DNA of 64,000 bases from assembly GCA_015075725.1 (NCBI GenBank), contig JABTTV010000001.1, positions 4,579,223 through 4,643,222 of the forward strand. The letters run 5' to 3'. How positions within the stretch are numbered: position 1 is the stretch's first letter; the number at the start of each line of letters is the position of its first letter. A program made the position numbers and the translations under genes. A model generated the notes under the pieces. That model did no database searches and was not told the origin of the DNA. It saw nothing but the letters and a program-made list of their open reading frames with translations. This DNA comes from Anaerolineales bacterium (lineage in GTDB: Bacteria; Chloroflexota; Anaerolineae; Anaerolineales; Villigracilaceae). This document shows positions 1 through 8,528 of this stretch, piece by piece.

Positions 1-3000
1 ATAGTTGAAGCCGTAGGTGAACTGGGCGTAGCCGCCCGCCAGCAGGACGGGGTTGATGCGCGTGCGCGTCAGGCTGTTGTGACCGCCCGCGCGCTTGCCT
101 TTGCGAATCTGCGACTTGGGGATGAAGACCGTGCGCTCGACCGCGTGATAGTACAGGCACGTCCCAGGCTGGACGCGGGCGCTGACCGCCGCGCGTGTCA
201 CGACCACGCCGTTGTCGTTGTGGACTTCGACCCAGTCGTTATCCACAATGCCGACGCTTTCGGCTTCCTTGTCGTTCAACCAGACGGGATCCATGCCGCG
301 CGAGAGGGTCAACATGCGGTGGTTGTCCTTGTAGGTCGAGTGGATGTTCCACTTGCCGTGCGGCGTGATGTAGTTCAGGATCAGGCTCTTATCGTCCACG
401 GGGCTGTTCACGATGTCGCCGATCTTCTTCCAGTCGCCAGGCTTCGAGACCAGTTTGGGTTTGAACGTCGGCAGGTTTTCGCCGAAGTCCATGTAATACG
501 GATGGTCAATGTAGAAGTGCTGGCGTCCCGTCAACGTGCGCCAGGGGACGCGCCGCTCCACGCTCAGGCACCAGGCGGAATACGCGCGCCCGTCGTTGAC
601 TATGCCCGACCAGCACGGGCTGATGAGCGTGCGGCGCACCTGTCGCGTCAGATCGTAGAAGGTCATGCGCACGTCGCGCACGCCTTCGGCGAGATCCGCC
701 AGCGGCATTCCGACTCGTTCTTCCTCATGCTTGAACGCCGCGTAGGAGACTTCTCCGTTCGTTTCGGGCGCAAGGAAGAGCAGGACGTTTGCCGCGTCAA
801 GCGCGTCTTCCACCGACGGATATTTGTTCCCGCCCCATTCCACGCATCGCATGTGACGCGGGTCGGGCGAACCGCCGACGGGATTCTTCAGCAGGTCGTC
901 GTAGAACTTCGCCACGTGGATTTGCACGCCGTTGCCGTTGATTCCGTCCGTGCGGATGTTGGGTCCCAGCGAGATGAACTTGTTGTAGAGGTTGGCGTAA
1001 TCGCGCTCCACCACGCGGATGTGCGGCATGGTCTTGCCTGGAATCGGTTCGCACTCGCCCGTTCGCCAGTCCAACACTTCGGCTTGCGAAAGTTCGTCGG
1101 GCGTGTCGTGCATGAGCGGACCCGTCACCACGTCCTTGAGCGGAGTCGGGAAGATATCGGGCGCCATTTCGCTGACTTTCCTGGCGAAGGCTTTGAAGAT
1201 TTCCCAGTCCGTCTTTGACTCCCACACGGGCGGCACAGCCTGCCCGAGCGGATGGACGAAGGAATGAAGGTCGGTGGTGTTCAGGTCGTTCTTCTCGTAC
1301 CAGAACGCGGCGGGCAGGACGATGTCCGAATACAACGCGGACGAGTCCATGCGGAAGTTGAGGTCAACCACGAGATCCATTTTGCCGCGCGGCGCGGGTT
1401 CGCGGAACTTGACGGTCTTGACCTTGTCCCTGGCGTGTTCCTCCGCGATGATGTTATCGTGCGTGCCGAGATAGTGACGCAGGAAGAACTCGTGTCCCTT
1501 CGCGCTGGATTGAATGGCGTTGCCGCGCCAGATGACCCACACCCGTGGCCAGTTCTCTTCCGCGTCGGGGTCGTCCACCGAGAATTCGAGTTTGCCGTCC
1601 TTGAGTTGTTGCGCCGTCCACTTGGAGAAATCTTCGGCGGTCTTCGCGCCCGCGGCTTCGGCGCCCTTCGCCACTTCAAACGAGTTGGTCTTGAACTGCG
1701 GGAAGTACGGCATCCAGCCCATGCGGACAGCCATCGCTTCCAAGTCCATCGCGTGACCCTTCGCCCATTTCGTCTTGGGCGGGATGGGCGCGTAATCGGT
1801 GAAGTCGCCTTCGTAGCGCCACTGGTCGCTGTTGACGTAATGCCACGTGGGGGATTGCTGTCGGCGCGGCGGCTTCTGCCAGTCGAGCGCGAACGCGAGA
1901 CTCGACCACGGCGCGACCAGAGTCAGTTTTTCCTGACCGACGTAATGGTTCATCCCGCCGCCGTTGACTCCGCAACAGCCGCACAGGATCAACGCGTATA
2001 TCGGCGCGCGATAAACGAGATTGTTGTTGTACCAGTGATTGATACTCGCGCCGATGATGATCATGGACTTGCCGTTTGTCGCTTCGGCGTTGGAGGCGAA
2101 CTCGCGCGCCAGGCGGATGATCGTGTCGCGCCCAATGCCCGTGTAGGATTCCTGCCACGCGGGCGTATACGCGCCGACTTCGTCGTAACTCTGCGGGTAA
2201 TCGCCAGGCAGTCCGCGGCTCACGCCAAACTGGGCGGCGACCAGATCGAAGACGGTCGTGACGAGTTTCTTCCCGCCTTCGGTCTCGATGTATTTCGCGG
2301 GGACGCCGCGCATGGCGGTGACTTTCTCCGCGAACTCGTAGAACGCGACGTTGACCGTCTCATCCTGCGAACCGAGAAATGAAAGCGTCGGCTCGATGGG
2401 CTGGTCATCCAACCCGTCTTCCATCTTGATATTCCACTTGCCTTGTTCCTTGCTCCAGCGGTCGCCCACCGCGCCTTTCGGCATTCGCGGCGCGTTCGCC
2501 TTCGCGTCGTGGACAAGGAATTTCCAATCGCCGTTCTCCACGTCCTTGTAACGCTTGACCGTGTTGGCGCGGATGTAACGTCCCGCCTTGTAGCCGTCGC
2601 CGTCCTTCTCCAATTCGATCAGGAACGGCATGTCGGTGTTTTCTTTCAAGTAGTTGATGAAGTACGGGACTTGCCGATCCGTGTAATATTCCTTGATGAT
2701 GACGTGATTGACCGCCATCCAGATCGCCGTATCCTGCCCCGCCTTGACGGGGATCCACCAATCGGAATATTTCGCCACCTGAGAGAAGTCTGGCGCGATG
2801 ACGACGAACTTCGCGCCCTCATGCCGCGCTTCTGAAACAAAGTGAACGTCGGGCGTGCGCGTCATGTTCAGGTTCGCGCCCATCGAGACGATGTACTTGC
2901 TGTTGTACCAGTCCGCGCTTTCGCACACGTCGGTCTGGTCGCCCCAGATTTCGGGGAAGGCGTTCGGCAGGTCGGCGTACCAGTCGTAGAAACTCATGTT

Positions 3001-3588
3001 CACGCCGCCGAACAGTTGCAGGAAGCGCGAGCCTGCTCCGTACGAAAGATACGACATCGCGGGAATCGGCGAGAAGCCGAAGACGCGGTCGGGACCGTAC
3101 TTCCGCGCGGTGTAGATCATCGAAGCGGCGACGATCTCCAATACTTCGTCCCAGTTCGTGCGGCGGAATCCGCCTTTGCCGCGCGCCTTCTGGATGCGCT
3201 TGCGCTTCGACTCGTCTTCCATGATGGAAGCGTACGCGTCCACGGGATGAAGATGTTTCTGCTTCGCTTCGCGCCAGTAGTCCAGCAACACGCCGCGCGC
3301 GTACGGATACTTGACGCGGATCGGGCTGTAGACGTACCACGACGCCGAAATCCCGCGCTGACATCCGCGCGGCTCGTAGGGCGGCAGACCGTCCTGCAAC
3401 AGCGGATAATCCACCTGTTGCATTTCCCAGGTGATAATGCCGTCCTTGACATAAACCTGCCACGAACATCCGCCCGTGCAGTTCACCCCATGCGTACTGC
3501 GGACGATGTTATCGTGCTGCCAGCGGTTGCGATAGAACTCCTCCCACTGGCGGGCTTGCGGGTTGACCAAATCCTGAATCCAACTCAT
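1..3588 (-). CDS. narG: Respiratory nitrate reductase alpha subunit, 3' end beyond window
   Basis: Catalytic molybdenum subunit that reduces nitrate to nitrite. 1196 codons are visible, open to the left edge with no stop. The N-terminus carries the Nar-type 4Fe-4S signature [11 protein letters not shown] (His, Cys, Cys at about residues 34-42), followed by EPRGCQRG. The Mo-ligand region reads [18 protein letters not shown], with the expected Asp after Tyr-Ala. A later block reads [19 protein letters not shown], and the last visible residues ([12 protein letters not shown]) match the normal C-terminal region, so only a few dozen residues are missing. There is no obvious twin-arginine signal, so a cytoplasm-facing enzyme is likely. 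narHJI would be expected beyond position 1. The nitrite-oxidising NxrA form of the same family cannot be excluded from sequence alone, but the neighbouring NO reductase genes favour nitrate reduction. Confidence 0.95.
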   Translation of the reverse strand, partial: MSWIQDLVNPQARQWEEFYRNRWQHDNIVRSTHGVNCTGGCSWQVYVKDGIITWEMQQVDYPLLQDGLPPYEPRGCQRGISASWYVYSPIRVKYPYARGVLLDYWREAKQKHLHPVDAYASIMEDESKRKRIQKARGKGGFRRTNWDEVLEIVAASMIYTARKYGPDRVFGFSPIPAMSYLSYGAGSRFLQLFGGVNMSFYDWYADLPNAFPEIWGDQTDVCESADWYNSKYIVSMGANLNMTRTPDVHFVSEARHEGAKFVVIAPDFSQVAKYSDWWIPVKAGQDTAIWMAVNHVIIKEYYTDRQVPYFINYLKENTDMPFLIELEKDGDGYKAGRYIRANTVKRYKDVENGDWKFLVHDAKANAPRMPKGAVGDRWSKEQGKWNIKMEDGLDDQPIEPTLSFLGSQDETVNVAFYEFAEKVTAMRGVPAKYIETEGGKKLVTTVFDLVAAQFGVSRGLPGDYPQSYDEVGAYTPAWQESYTGIGRDTIIRLAREFASNAEATNGKSMIIIGASINHWYNNNLVYRAPIYALILCGCCGVNGGGMNHYVGQEKLTLVAPWSSLAFALDWQKPPRRQQSPTWHYVNSDQWRYEGDFTDYAPIPPKTKWAKGHAMDLEAMAVRMGWMPYFPQFKTNSFEVAKGAEAAGAKTAEDFSKWTAQQLKDGKLEFSVDDPDAEENWPRVWVIWRGNAIQSSAKGHEFFLRHYLGTHDNIIAEEHARDKVKTVKFREPAPRGKMDLVVDLNFRMDSSALYSDIVLPAAFWYEKNDLNTTDLHSFVHPLGQAVPPVWESKTDWEIFKAFARKVSEMAPDIFPTPLKDVVTGPLMHDTPDELSQAEVLDWRTGECEPIPGKTMPHIRVVERDYANLYNKFISLGPNIRTDGINGNGVQIHVAKFYDDLLKNPVGGSPDPRHMRCVEWGGNKYPSVEDALDAANVLLFLAPETNGEVSYAAFKHEEERVGMPLADLAEGVRDVRMTFYDLTRQVRRTLISPCWSGIVNDGRAYSAWCLSVERRVPWRTLTGRQHFYIDHPYYMDFGENLPTFKPKLVSKPGDWKKIGDIVNSPVDDKSLILNYITPHGKWNIHSTYKDNHRMLTLSRGMDPVWLNDKEAESVGIVDNDWVEVHNDNGVVVTRAAVSARVQPGTCLYYHAVERTVFIPKSQIRKGKRAGGHNSLTRTRINPVLLAGGYAQFTYGFNY

Positions 3589-3608
3589 GTTAGGTGCCTC
3601 CGTTGTTG

Positions 3609-3684
3609 CCCTCATCCCCAGCCCTTCCCCCGAAGGGGGAAGGGAGTTCCCCTCTCCCTTTGGGAGAGGGGTTAGGGGTGAGGG
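3609..3684. repeat. Three-way palindromic repeat between cytochrome c gene and narG
   Basis: Two perfect 10-bp hairpins lie side by side: 3622-3631 with 3635-3644 (loop GAA) and 3649-3658 with 3662-3671 (loop TTT). They are enclosed by an imperfect outer stem (about 3610-3621 with 3673-3684), giving a cloverleaf-like fold. It fills most of the 102-bp gap between the cytochrome c stop and the narG start. It looks like a dispersed palindromic element rather than a terminator because no U-run follows. It may act as an mRNA stability or attenuation structure. Confidence 0.8.
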
Positions 3685-3690
3685 AATGTA

Positions 3691-4548
3691 TTATTTCTTC
3701 GCCAACGTCCGTTCGATCATCGGTACTCTCACGCCCTTCGAGCGTTTGCCCCAGGTCAACTGCGCGAGGAAGATCAATACCGCCGCGCCGACCGCGCTCA
3801 ACAAAGCGATCTGCAACAACGCGCTCGGCTCGCGCTTCGTCACCGAAGCCTTGCTCAGGAAGGCGTACAAATCCGCCTGCTCCTGCGCCGTCAGCGGAGT
3901 CTTCACCCAGATCGCGCCCATCGTCTGCGTGGACGGCGCGCCCATGAACGCCGCGAATGCCGCATCCGATTGGACAAAGCCGCTCGTCGTCAGGTCGGGA
4001 CCCAAATTGCCGCCGCCGAGAGAACCGAGTCCCGCCACGCTGTGACAGGACATGCACTGCGGACCGCCGTTCTCGAAGCGTTTATCGCCCACAAAGTAGG
4101 CTTTGCCCGAGGTCGCGTCCCCCGCTGGAAGTCCCGCCGAAGAGCCGCCCGACGTCGCGCCGCCGCCCAAATACGCGATCAACGCCGCCACCTCATCGGG
4201 CTTCAATCCCAAATTCGGCATCGGGACGTTGTTATATTGCGCCAGCATCGCCTGGGCGTCGGGGTCGCTTGTCAACATCTGGTCGGGCGCGGTCAACCAC
4301 TGGGTCAGCCATTCCTCCGTGCGGCGTTCAGTCACGCCCGCAAGGTCGGGACCCACCAAATCGCCGCCGCCGATCGTGTGACAGGCGTTACACCCCTTCG
4401 CCGTGAACAATGCCTCCCCGTCCGTCTGAAGCGGCGGCATGGCGGAGGCAACGCTGAACGTGGTTGCAATGAAAATCAACGCCGCCCCCAACATCAAAGG
4501 CAGGGAAAAACGCCTGAGCATGGCGGCAGGCTTTCTGTTATCGCTCAT
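3691..4548 (-). CDS. Membrane-anchored diheme cytochrome c (NarC-like)
   Basis: Electron-transfer protein, 285 aa. The N-terminal signal/anchor helix spans about residues 14-36. The first cytochrome c domain has CNACH (C53, C56, H57) and a likely axial Met in NVPMPNLGL (M110). The second has CMSCH (C165, C168, H169). A C-terminal helix at about 241-265 is followed by a basic tail, so both domains should be outside the cell and tethered. In Thermus-type nar operons a diheme cytochrome (NarC) precedes narG, and this gene order is the same. It starts 3 bp after the stop of the upstream receiver gene, so the two are almost certainly cotranscribed. The electron partner is inferred, not shown. Confidence 0.88.
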   Translation of the reverse strand: MSDNRKPAAMLRRFSLPLMLGAALIFIATTFSVASAMPPLQTDGEALFTAKGCNACHTIGGGDLVGPDLAGVTERRTEEWLTQWLTAPDQMLTSDPDAQAMLAQYNNVPMPNLGLKPDEVAALIAYLGGGATSGGSSAGLPAGDATSGKAYFVGDKRFENGGPQCMSCHSVAGLGSLGGGNLGPDLTTSGFVQSDAAFAAFMGAPSTQTMGAIWVKTPLTAQEQADLYAFLSKASVTKREPSALLQIALLSAVGAAVLIFLAQLTWGKRSKGVRVPMIERTLAKK

Positions 4549-4551
4549 TGC

Positions 4552-4935
4552 TTATTTGCTCCTCTCGTCGGATGATTTGCCCGCTGAAATGGCAGGCAGG
4601 TTTCGGATTGTTTCGAGCAGGTCGGCGCCGCTGGCGGGCAGGATGTGCGTGGAGTGGACCCGGACGACATTCTCAGCCAGTCTCGCGCGGATGATGGGCA
4701 GGTTCGGATTCCTCTCCATGATGGCGGATGTCAAACTTGCCGCCGCCTCGCTTTGAGAATCGTCGTCCGCAATCAAGACCACATCGGGGCTTGCCTCGGT
4801 TATCCTCGAGCAGACCTCCTCCCCCAAGCCCCACGGACCGACCAACTCCACGTCCGCTTCGGCGCGCAAAATCTTCTCCATGCTCTCGCCGAAAAGATGT
4901 TGCGAACATATCAACAGGACGCGATGTTTTGGCAT
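4552..4935 (-). CDS. Degenerate response-regulator receiver protein
   Basis: 127 aa, a single receiver-like fold without an output domain. It begins VLLICSQHLFGESMEKIL, like a REC beta1-alpha1. The segment that normally holds the phosphoacceptor reads PDVVLIADDDSQ, where the conserved Asp position is occupied by Ala and followed by three Asp. The conserved Lys near the C-terminus is not evident. It is therefore probably not phosphorylated in the usual way and may act as a protein-interaction module. It is the first gene of the cytochrome c-narG transcription unit and lies 210 bp after the NarL-like regulator, separated by a strong hairpin. Function unknown. Confidence 0.75.
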   Translation of the reverse strand: MPKHRVLLICSQHLFGESMEKILRAEADVELVGPWGLGEEVCSRITEASPDVVLIADDDSQSEAAASLTSAIMERNPNLPIIRARLAENVVRVHSTHILPASGADLLETIRNLPAISAGKSSDERSK

Positions 4936-5090
4936 GATTGTTTCTACAGCGTAGAAGACGTTCTCTAGTCGTTGCTGCGATGCACAAACATCGTTGGGAT
5001 ACGCAAGAGAACGCTAATTGTGAACAGTATTTCTTCAAGCGTACTGGAAAACACGGTGCAATCGAATCCCTCGCTATCCCGCGTTGGGAA

Positions 5091-5126
5091 TGAAAAAAGA
5101 GTGATTGTCACATCACTCTTTTTTCA
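5091..5126 (-). terminator. Perfect 15-bp hairpin with A/T-rich arms, bidirectional terminator
   Basis: Positions 5091-5105 and 5112-5126 are exact inverted complements around a 6-nt loop; the outer arms contain runs of six A and six T. On the minus strand it lies about 20 bp after the regulator stop codon, so it should end the oxidase/kinase/regulator transcript before the receiver-cytochrome-narG unit. Confidence 0.85.
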
Positions 5127-5146
5127 AAAAGGATTAGTTCCAGACC

Positions 5147-5803
5147 TCACACCAGCCCCTTGCTCTTCGCCACCTTTGCCGCTTCCCTTCTCGACGAGAC
5201 CTGCAATTTGGAGAGGATGTTCCGTATGTGCGTCTTGACCGTGTTCAGGCTGATGGTCAATGCCTCTGCGATCTCCTTGTCGGTCGCGCCCTCCGCCACC
5301 TTCAACAAGACCTGCTGCTCGCGTTCGGTCAAGCCGCTGTCGTCATCCGTGTTCACAATCCCATGTTTGCTCAGGCGGCGGAACTCTCCCAGCACGCGCC
5401 CAGCCAAAGCAGGGGAAAGAGCCGCCTCGTTCTGCATCGCGCCGCGCAGCATTGCCAGCATTTCCTGAGAACGAATCTCTTTGAGCAAATATCCCTGCGC
5501 GCCGTTCTTCAAGGCCTCGAAGAGTTTTTCATCGTCGTCCCGCACCGTCAGCATGACGATGGTCGTCTCGGGCAAAACCTGCTTGATCTGACGCGCCGCA
5601 TCCAAGCCGTCCGTGCCTGGCATTTGCACATCCATCAGGATCAAATCGGGTTTGAGTTCCTGCGCCTTGACAAACGCCTCCAGCCCGTCGTTCGCCTCGC
5701 CCACCACTTCCATGTCGGGCTGCGAAGCGATGATCCCCGCCAGCCCCTCGCGGAACAGGGCATGATCATCCGCCAGCATAACGCGCATTCGACCCATTCT
5801 CAT
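5147..5803 (-). CDS. NarL/LuxR-family response regulator
   Basis: 218 aa. Receiver domain at about 6-125 with the acidic pair ADDH (11-13), phosphoacceptor D58 in LILMDVQMPG and the conserved Lys in YLLKE. A LuxR-type helix-turn-helix lies at about 150-212 (LTEREQQVLLKVAEGATDKE, then LNTVKTHIRNILSKL). The start was chosen at 5803 because its ATG overlaps the stop of the kinase gene in an ATGA arrangement, which implies translational coupling. In-frame ATGs at 5797 and 5788 are alternatives. Next to a NarX-like kinase and nitrate/NO respiration genes, it probably activates these operons in response to nitrate or nitrite. Confidence 0.93.
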   Translation of the reverse strand: MRMGRMRVMLADDHALFREGLAGIIASQPDMEVVGEANDGLEAFVKAQELKPDLILMDVQMPGTDGLDAARQIKQVLPETTIVMLTVRDDDEKLFEALKNGAQGYLLKEIRSQEMLAMLRGAMQNEAALSPALAGRVLGEFRRLSKHGIVNTDDDSGLTEREQQVLLKVAEGATDKEIAEALTISLNTVKTHIRNILSKLQVSSRREAAKVAKSKGLV

Positions 5804-7716
5804 TCTCTCGTTTCCATTGCCCACGTCAACGTGACGCGCGTTCCGCGTCCCTGTTCCGATTCGACTTTCACTTGTCCGCCAATGTGTTCCGCGCGCGCCT
5901 GCATGATCTTCAAACCGAAATGCCCGTTCGGTTCGGGCTGTGATGTATCGAAGCCTTTGCCATCGTCCTCGACCGCGACAAAATAATGACCGTCGTTCTT
6001 TCCCATCCGCACGACAGCCTGACTTGCATCGGCGTGATGGGCGATATTCTTCAACGCCTCGCGCGCGACCTTCAGTACCTGCTCTGCGACCTGGCGCGAA
6101 CACCTGGGCGACGCCTCCGCGTTCCACGCAACACGCAAACGACCCTTCCCGAATTCATTCACCGAGGACTGCAATTTCCCGCGCAAATCAATCTCGGACG
6201 GTGACGTTTCGTCAATCAGGTTGTTGATGGCGTGCCTCACGTCGCCCGCCGCCTTTTCGATCGTCTCGCGAGTCTTGCGCAAACGTTCGAGCGCGGTCTC
6301 ATCCTGCCCGCCCGATAAGAACTCCATCGTCTGGTCGGTCATCAAACCGAGATAGCTGAGCGTCTGTCCCAGCCCGTCGTGCATCTCCGCCGCCACACGC
6401 TGGCGTTCCTCCAGCGTAGCCACGCGCTCCGCCTGCGCGTACAGTTGCGCATTTTGCAGGGCGATGGCGGCGGTGTTGGCTAACTTCGTCAGCATGTCCG
6501 CCGACTCGCTTGTGAAATGATCCGTTGTGGAACTGCTCACGCACAACGCGCCGATCACCCTGTCGCCGATTCGCAATGGCGCAACCGCGTGGCTGGCGGC
6601 GTGCGTTTCCGTCAGCAAGCCGCACCCGCCGACGCATTGCGCATTACTGCAAATCAACGCTCGCGGACTGGTCAACACCGCGCTGGCTTGGTTCACCGTG
6701 GACATGCGATCCGTCGTTTCGATGGAGGGAATGCCGCTGATGGATTTGAGCAATAAATCTTGTTTTGTTTCATCCAACAGGCAAAGCATGGCAGAGTCTC
6801 CGTTCAATAACATGCGCGCTTTATCGGTCACGGAATTCAGCACATACTTCACATCCAATTGAGAGGCGATCTCGCGGCTGACTTCGTTCAGCGCGTCGAG
6901 TTCGCGCGTGCGCTGCGCGACGCGCTCCTCGAGCGTGGACAGCACCTCCAGCAATTCGGATCGCGACGCGCGCAGGCTTTTCCGCATCGAATCGAACGAC
7001 TCAGACAACCTCCGCATCTCTTCTGGACCTTCGACCTGCACCGCGCTATCGAGATCGTTTTCCCCCAAGCGGTTCGCCGCCCGCGACAATTCCCTCAACG
7101 GTTCCAGCGCGGATTTGCGCGTGACCCAAGCCCCGACGCCCAGCAAAACCAACGCGCCGATAAAAAAGCCGATCTGTATCACTCGCAGGCGATTGATCTT
7201 CGCAGTGGAGTCTGCTTCATATAAACGAACCACTTCGTCGGCTTGCGCAACGAGCGTGGAAGATTTTTCTTCTATGGATTGGAGGGTTGAATCAAACGAT
7301 GGATCGTCGCGCGGGGTTTGTTGCAGCATATCGAGCGCGGCGCGGAATTCGCTCCAGGTGAGATCAACTTCATTCAACGCGGAACGAATCCCAGGGTCGC
7401 GTGTGAGCGGGAGGGCGGCATCCGCATCGGAGAGATAGGGAGCCGTTCCGCCATCCAACAGGGCGCGCAGGGTTTGCTCGAAGGTCTGTTCCACTTCCTG
7501 TAACGAAGCATTGATCGTATCTTCCCCCGCGCTCACCTCAAAGGCAAGCCGCGCCATCTGTTGGGTCAACATTCGCTGGCGCCCCGCCAGGTTGATCACC
7601 AGCGCGTCCTGCCTTTGCGTCTCCAACCCCCACATCGTCGCGCCGACCGAAACCAGCACGAGCAGGACAAACGCCGTGAAGAGAAGGGTTAACTTCGATT
7701 GCAGGCTCTTGAACAT
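5800..7716 (-). CDS. NarX-like nitrate-sensing histidine kinase
   Basis: 638 aa from the Met at 7716; an upstream in-frame start at 7782 would add 22 residues without hydrophobic character. Order: first TM helix; extracytoplasmic four-helix sensor with a P-box-like segment (INLAGRQRMLTQQMARL), the region that contacts nitrate in NarX/PilJ-type sensors; second TM; HAMP; coiled coil; GAF domain; HisKA_3 (EERQRVAAEMHDGLGQTLSYLG, phospho-acceptor His in EMHD); HATPase_c (DDGKGFD, GHFGLKIMQARAE). The GAF part contains a Cys cluster, ICSNAQCVGGCG, which could bind a metal or sense redox. The stop overlaps the regulator start. The family and context support nitrate/nitrite sensing; the signal itself is inferred. 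Confidence 0.9.
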   Translation of the reverse strand: MFKSLQSKLTLLFTAFVLLVLVSVGATMWGLETQRQDALVINLAGRQRMLTQQMARLAFEVSAGEDTINASLQEVEQTFEQTLRALLDGGTAPYLSDADAALPLTRDPGIRSALNEVDLTWSEFRAALDMLQQTPRDDPSFDSTLQSIEEKSSTLVAQADEVVRLYEADSTAKINRLRVIQIGFFIGALVLLGVGAWVTRKSALEPLRELSRAANRLGENDLDSAVQVEGPEEMRRLSESFDSMRKSLRASRSELLEVLSTLEERVAQRTRELDALNEVSREIASQLDVKYVLNSVTDKARMLLNGDSAMLCLLDETKQDLLLKSISGIPSIETTDRMSTVNQASAVLTSPRALICSNAQCVGGCGLLTETHAASHAVAPLRIGDRVIGALCVSSSTTDHFTSESADMLTKLANTAAIALQNAQLYAQAERVATLEERQRVAAEMHDGLGQTLSYLGLMTDQTMEFLSGGQDETALERLRKTRETIEKAAGDVRHAINNLIDETSPSEIDLRGKLQSSVNEFGKGRLRVAWNAEASPRCSRQVAEQVLKVAREALKNIAHHADASQAVVRMGKNDGHYFVAVEDDGKGFDTSQPEPNGHFGLKIMQARAEHIGGQVKVESEQGRGTRVTLTWAMETRE

Positions 7717-7791
7717 GTTCAACCATCGTTTGCGGTTTGGACTTGCAGCCGCATGTCCATTATATACCGCGTGTGGTCGCATATTGCGGTT

Positions 7792-8457
7792 TTACCAGAA
7801 CATAAACGATCCCAACATCAAATGATCCACCCATCCCAACCCGGCGAATCCGCGCATGGCGAACTGAAAGCCGAAGGTCATCATTATAAGTGCAGCGAGT
7901 CCGCGCGACCAGAGGCGGGAGATGGATTTTGCCGCCAGCCATTTGACGGCGACGAGGCTGGGGAGGGTGGCGATGCCGAAGACCAGCATGGTCAACCCGC
8001 CGAGCAGCGCGAATTTGGAAGCAGCCGCGGTAATGAGGGCGGTCAGGACCAAGCCGCAGGGTAGCAGTCCCCAAAGGAGGCCGAGCAGGTACGGGCTTAG
8101 GAGCGAAGCGGGTTTATATCCGCGTATCCATTTTCCCCAAAGTTGAATCCAGTTCGAAAACAGAAGTTCGGGAGAGGGAGTTAATCCGATGAATGCGGAT
8201 GCCATGTAGAAGGCGAGGATCGCGAAAAGGATGGAAAGCATCGCTTGCAGGTTTCCATACGACCAGAGGGTCTGACCGAACAGGCCGAAAACCATGCCAA
8301 GCGCGGAATAAGTCGTAAGACGACCCAGATGAGCAAGGAACCACGCAAATTTATTCTGAAAGGCGGGCTGCCGGTCGAAGAGAAAAACGATCGCGGAACA
8401 CATCCCCACACAGTGACCGAGACTGCCGAGCAAACCAAGAAGAAAGGATGCGATCAT
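7792..8457 (-). CDS. Sulfite exporter TauE/SafE-family (DsbD_2-like) membrane protein
   Basis: About 221 aa, six predicted TM helices, beginning MIASFLLGLLGSLGHCVGMC. The GHCxGMC motif in helix 1 and the LPCGLV motif in a later helix are the paired Cys motifs of this family, members of which are often found beside heme-copper oxidase genes and are linked to copper or cytochrome maturation. An in-frame Met at 8562 would overlap the oxidase gene and place the 8477-8508 hairpin inside the coding region; 8457 follows a GGTGAG and is preferred, but the start is uncertain. Likely role: maturation of the upstream oxidase-like complex, inferred from context. Confidence 0.8.
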   Translation of the reverse strand: MIASFLLGLLGSLGHCVGMCSAIVFLFDRQPAFQNKFAWFLAHLGRLTTYSALGMVFGLFGQTLWSYGNLQAMLSILFAILAFYMASAFIGLTPSPELLFSNWIQLWGKWIRGYKPASLLSPYLLGLLWGLLPCGLVLTALITAAASKFALLGGLTMLVFGIATLPSLVAVKWLAAKSISRLWSRGLAALIMMTFGFQFAMRGFAGLGWVDHLMLGSFMFW

Positions 8458-8476
8458 CTCACCGGTAAATTTTTTT

Positions 8477-8508
8477 GGACTTCGTCCCGTTTTGGCAGGA
8501 CGAAGTCC
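8477..8508. repeat. Perfect 11-bp inverted repeat
   Basis: GGACTTCGTCC at 8477-8487 is mirrored at 8498-8508 around a 10-nt loop, in the gap between the oxidase subunit I stop and the SafE-like start. On the coding strand it is followed by A-rich rather than U-rich sequence, so it is not a classical terminator. It may be a dispersed palindrome or a processing site that sets different expression of the two genes. Confidence 0.7.
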
Positions 8509-8528
8509 TTTCAAAAGGAGAAACGCCG

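Noticed and set aside
79-2382. Long plus-strand open frames (379 and 376 codons) opposite narG
   Set aside because: They are antisense to a fully conserved NarG reading frame and their translations are Arg/Val/His-rich without family features; typical shadows of a GC-rich gene.
1-3588. Nitrite oxidoreductase alpha subunit (NxrA)
   Set aside because: Cytoplasmic NxrA and NarG share these motifs; the NO reductase and NarX/NarL context favours NarG, though it is not excluded.
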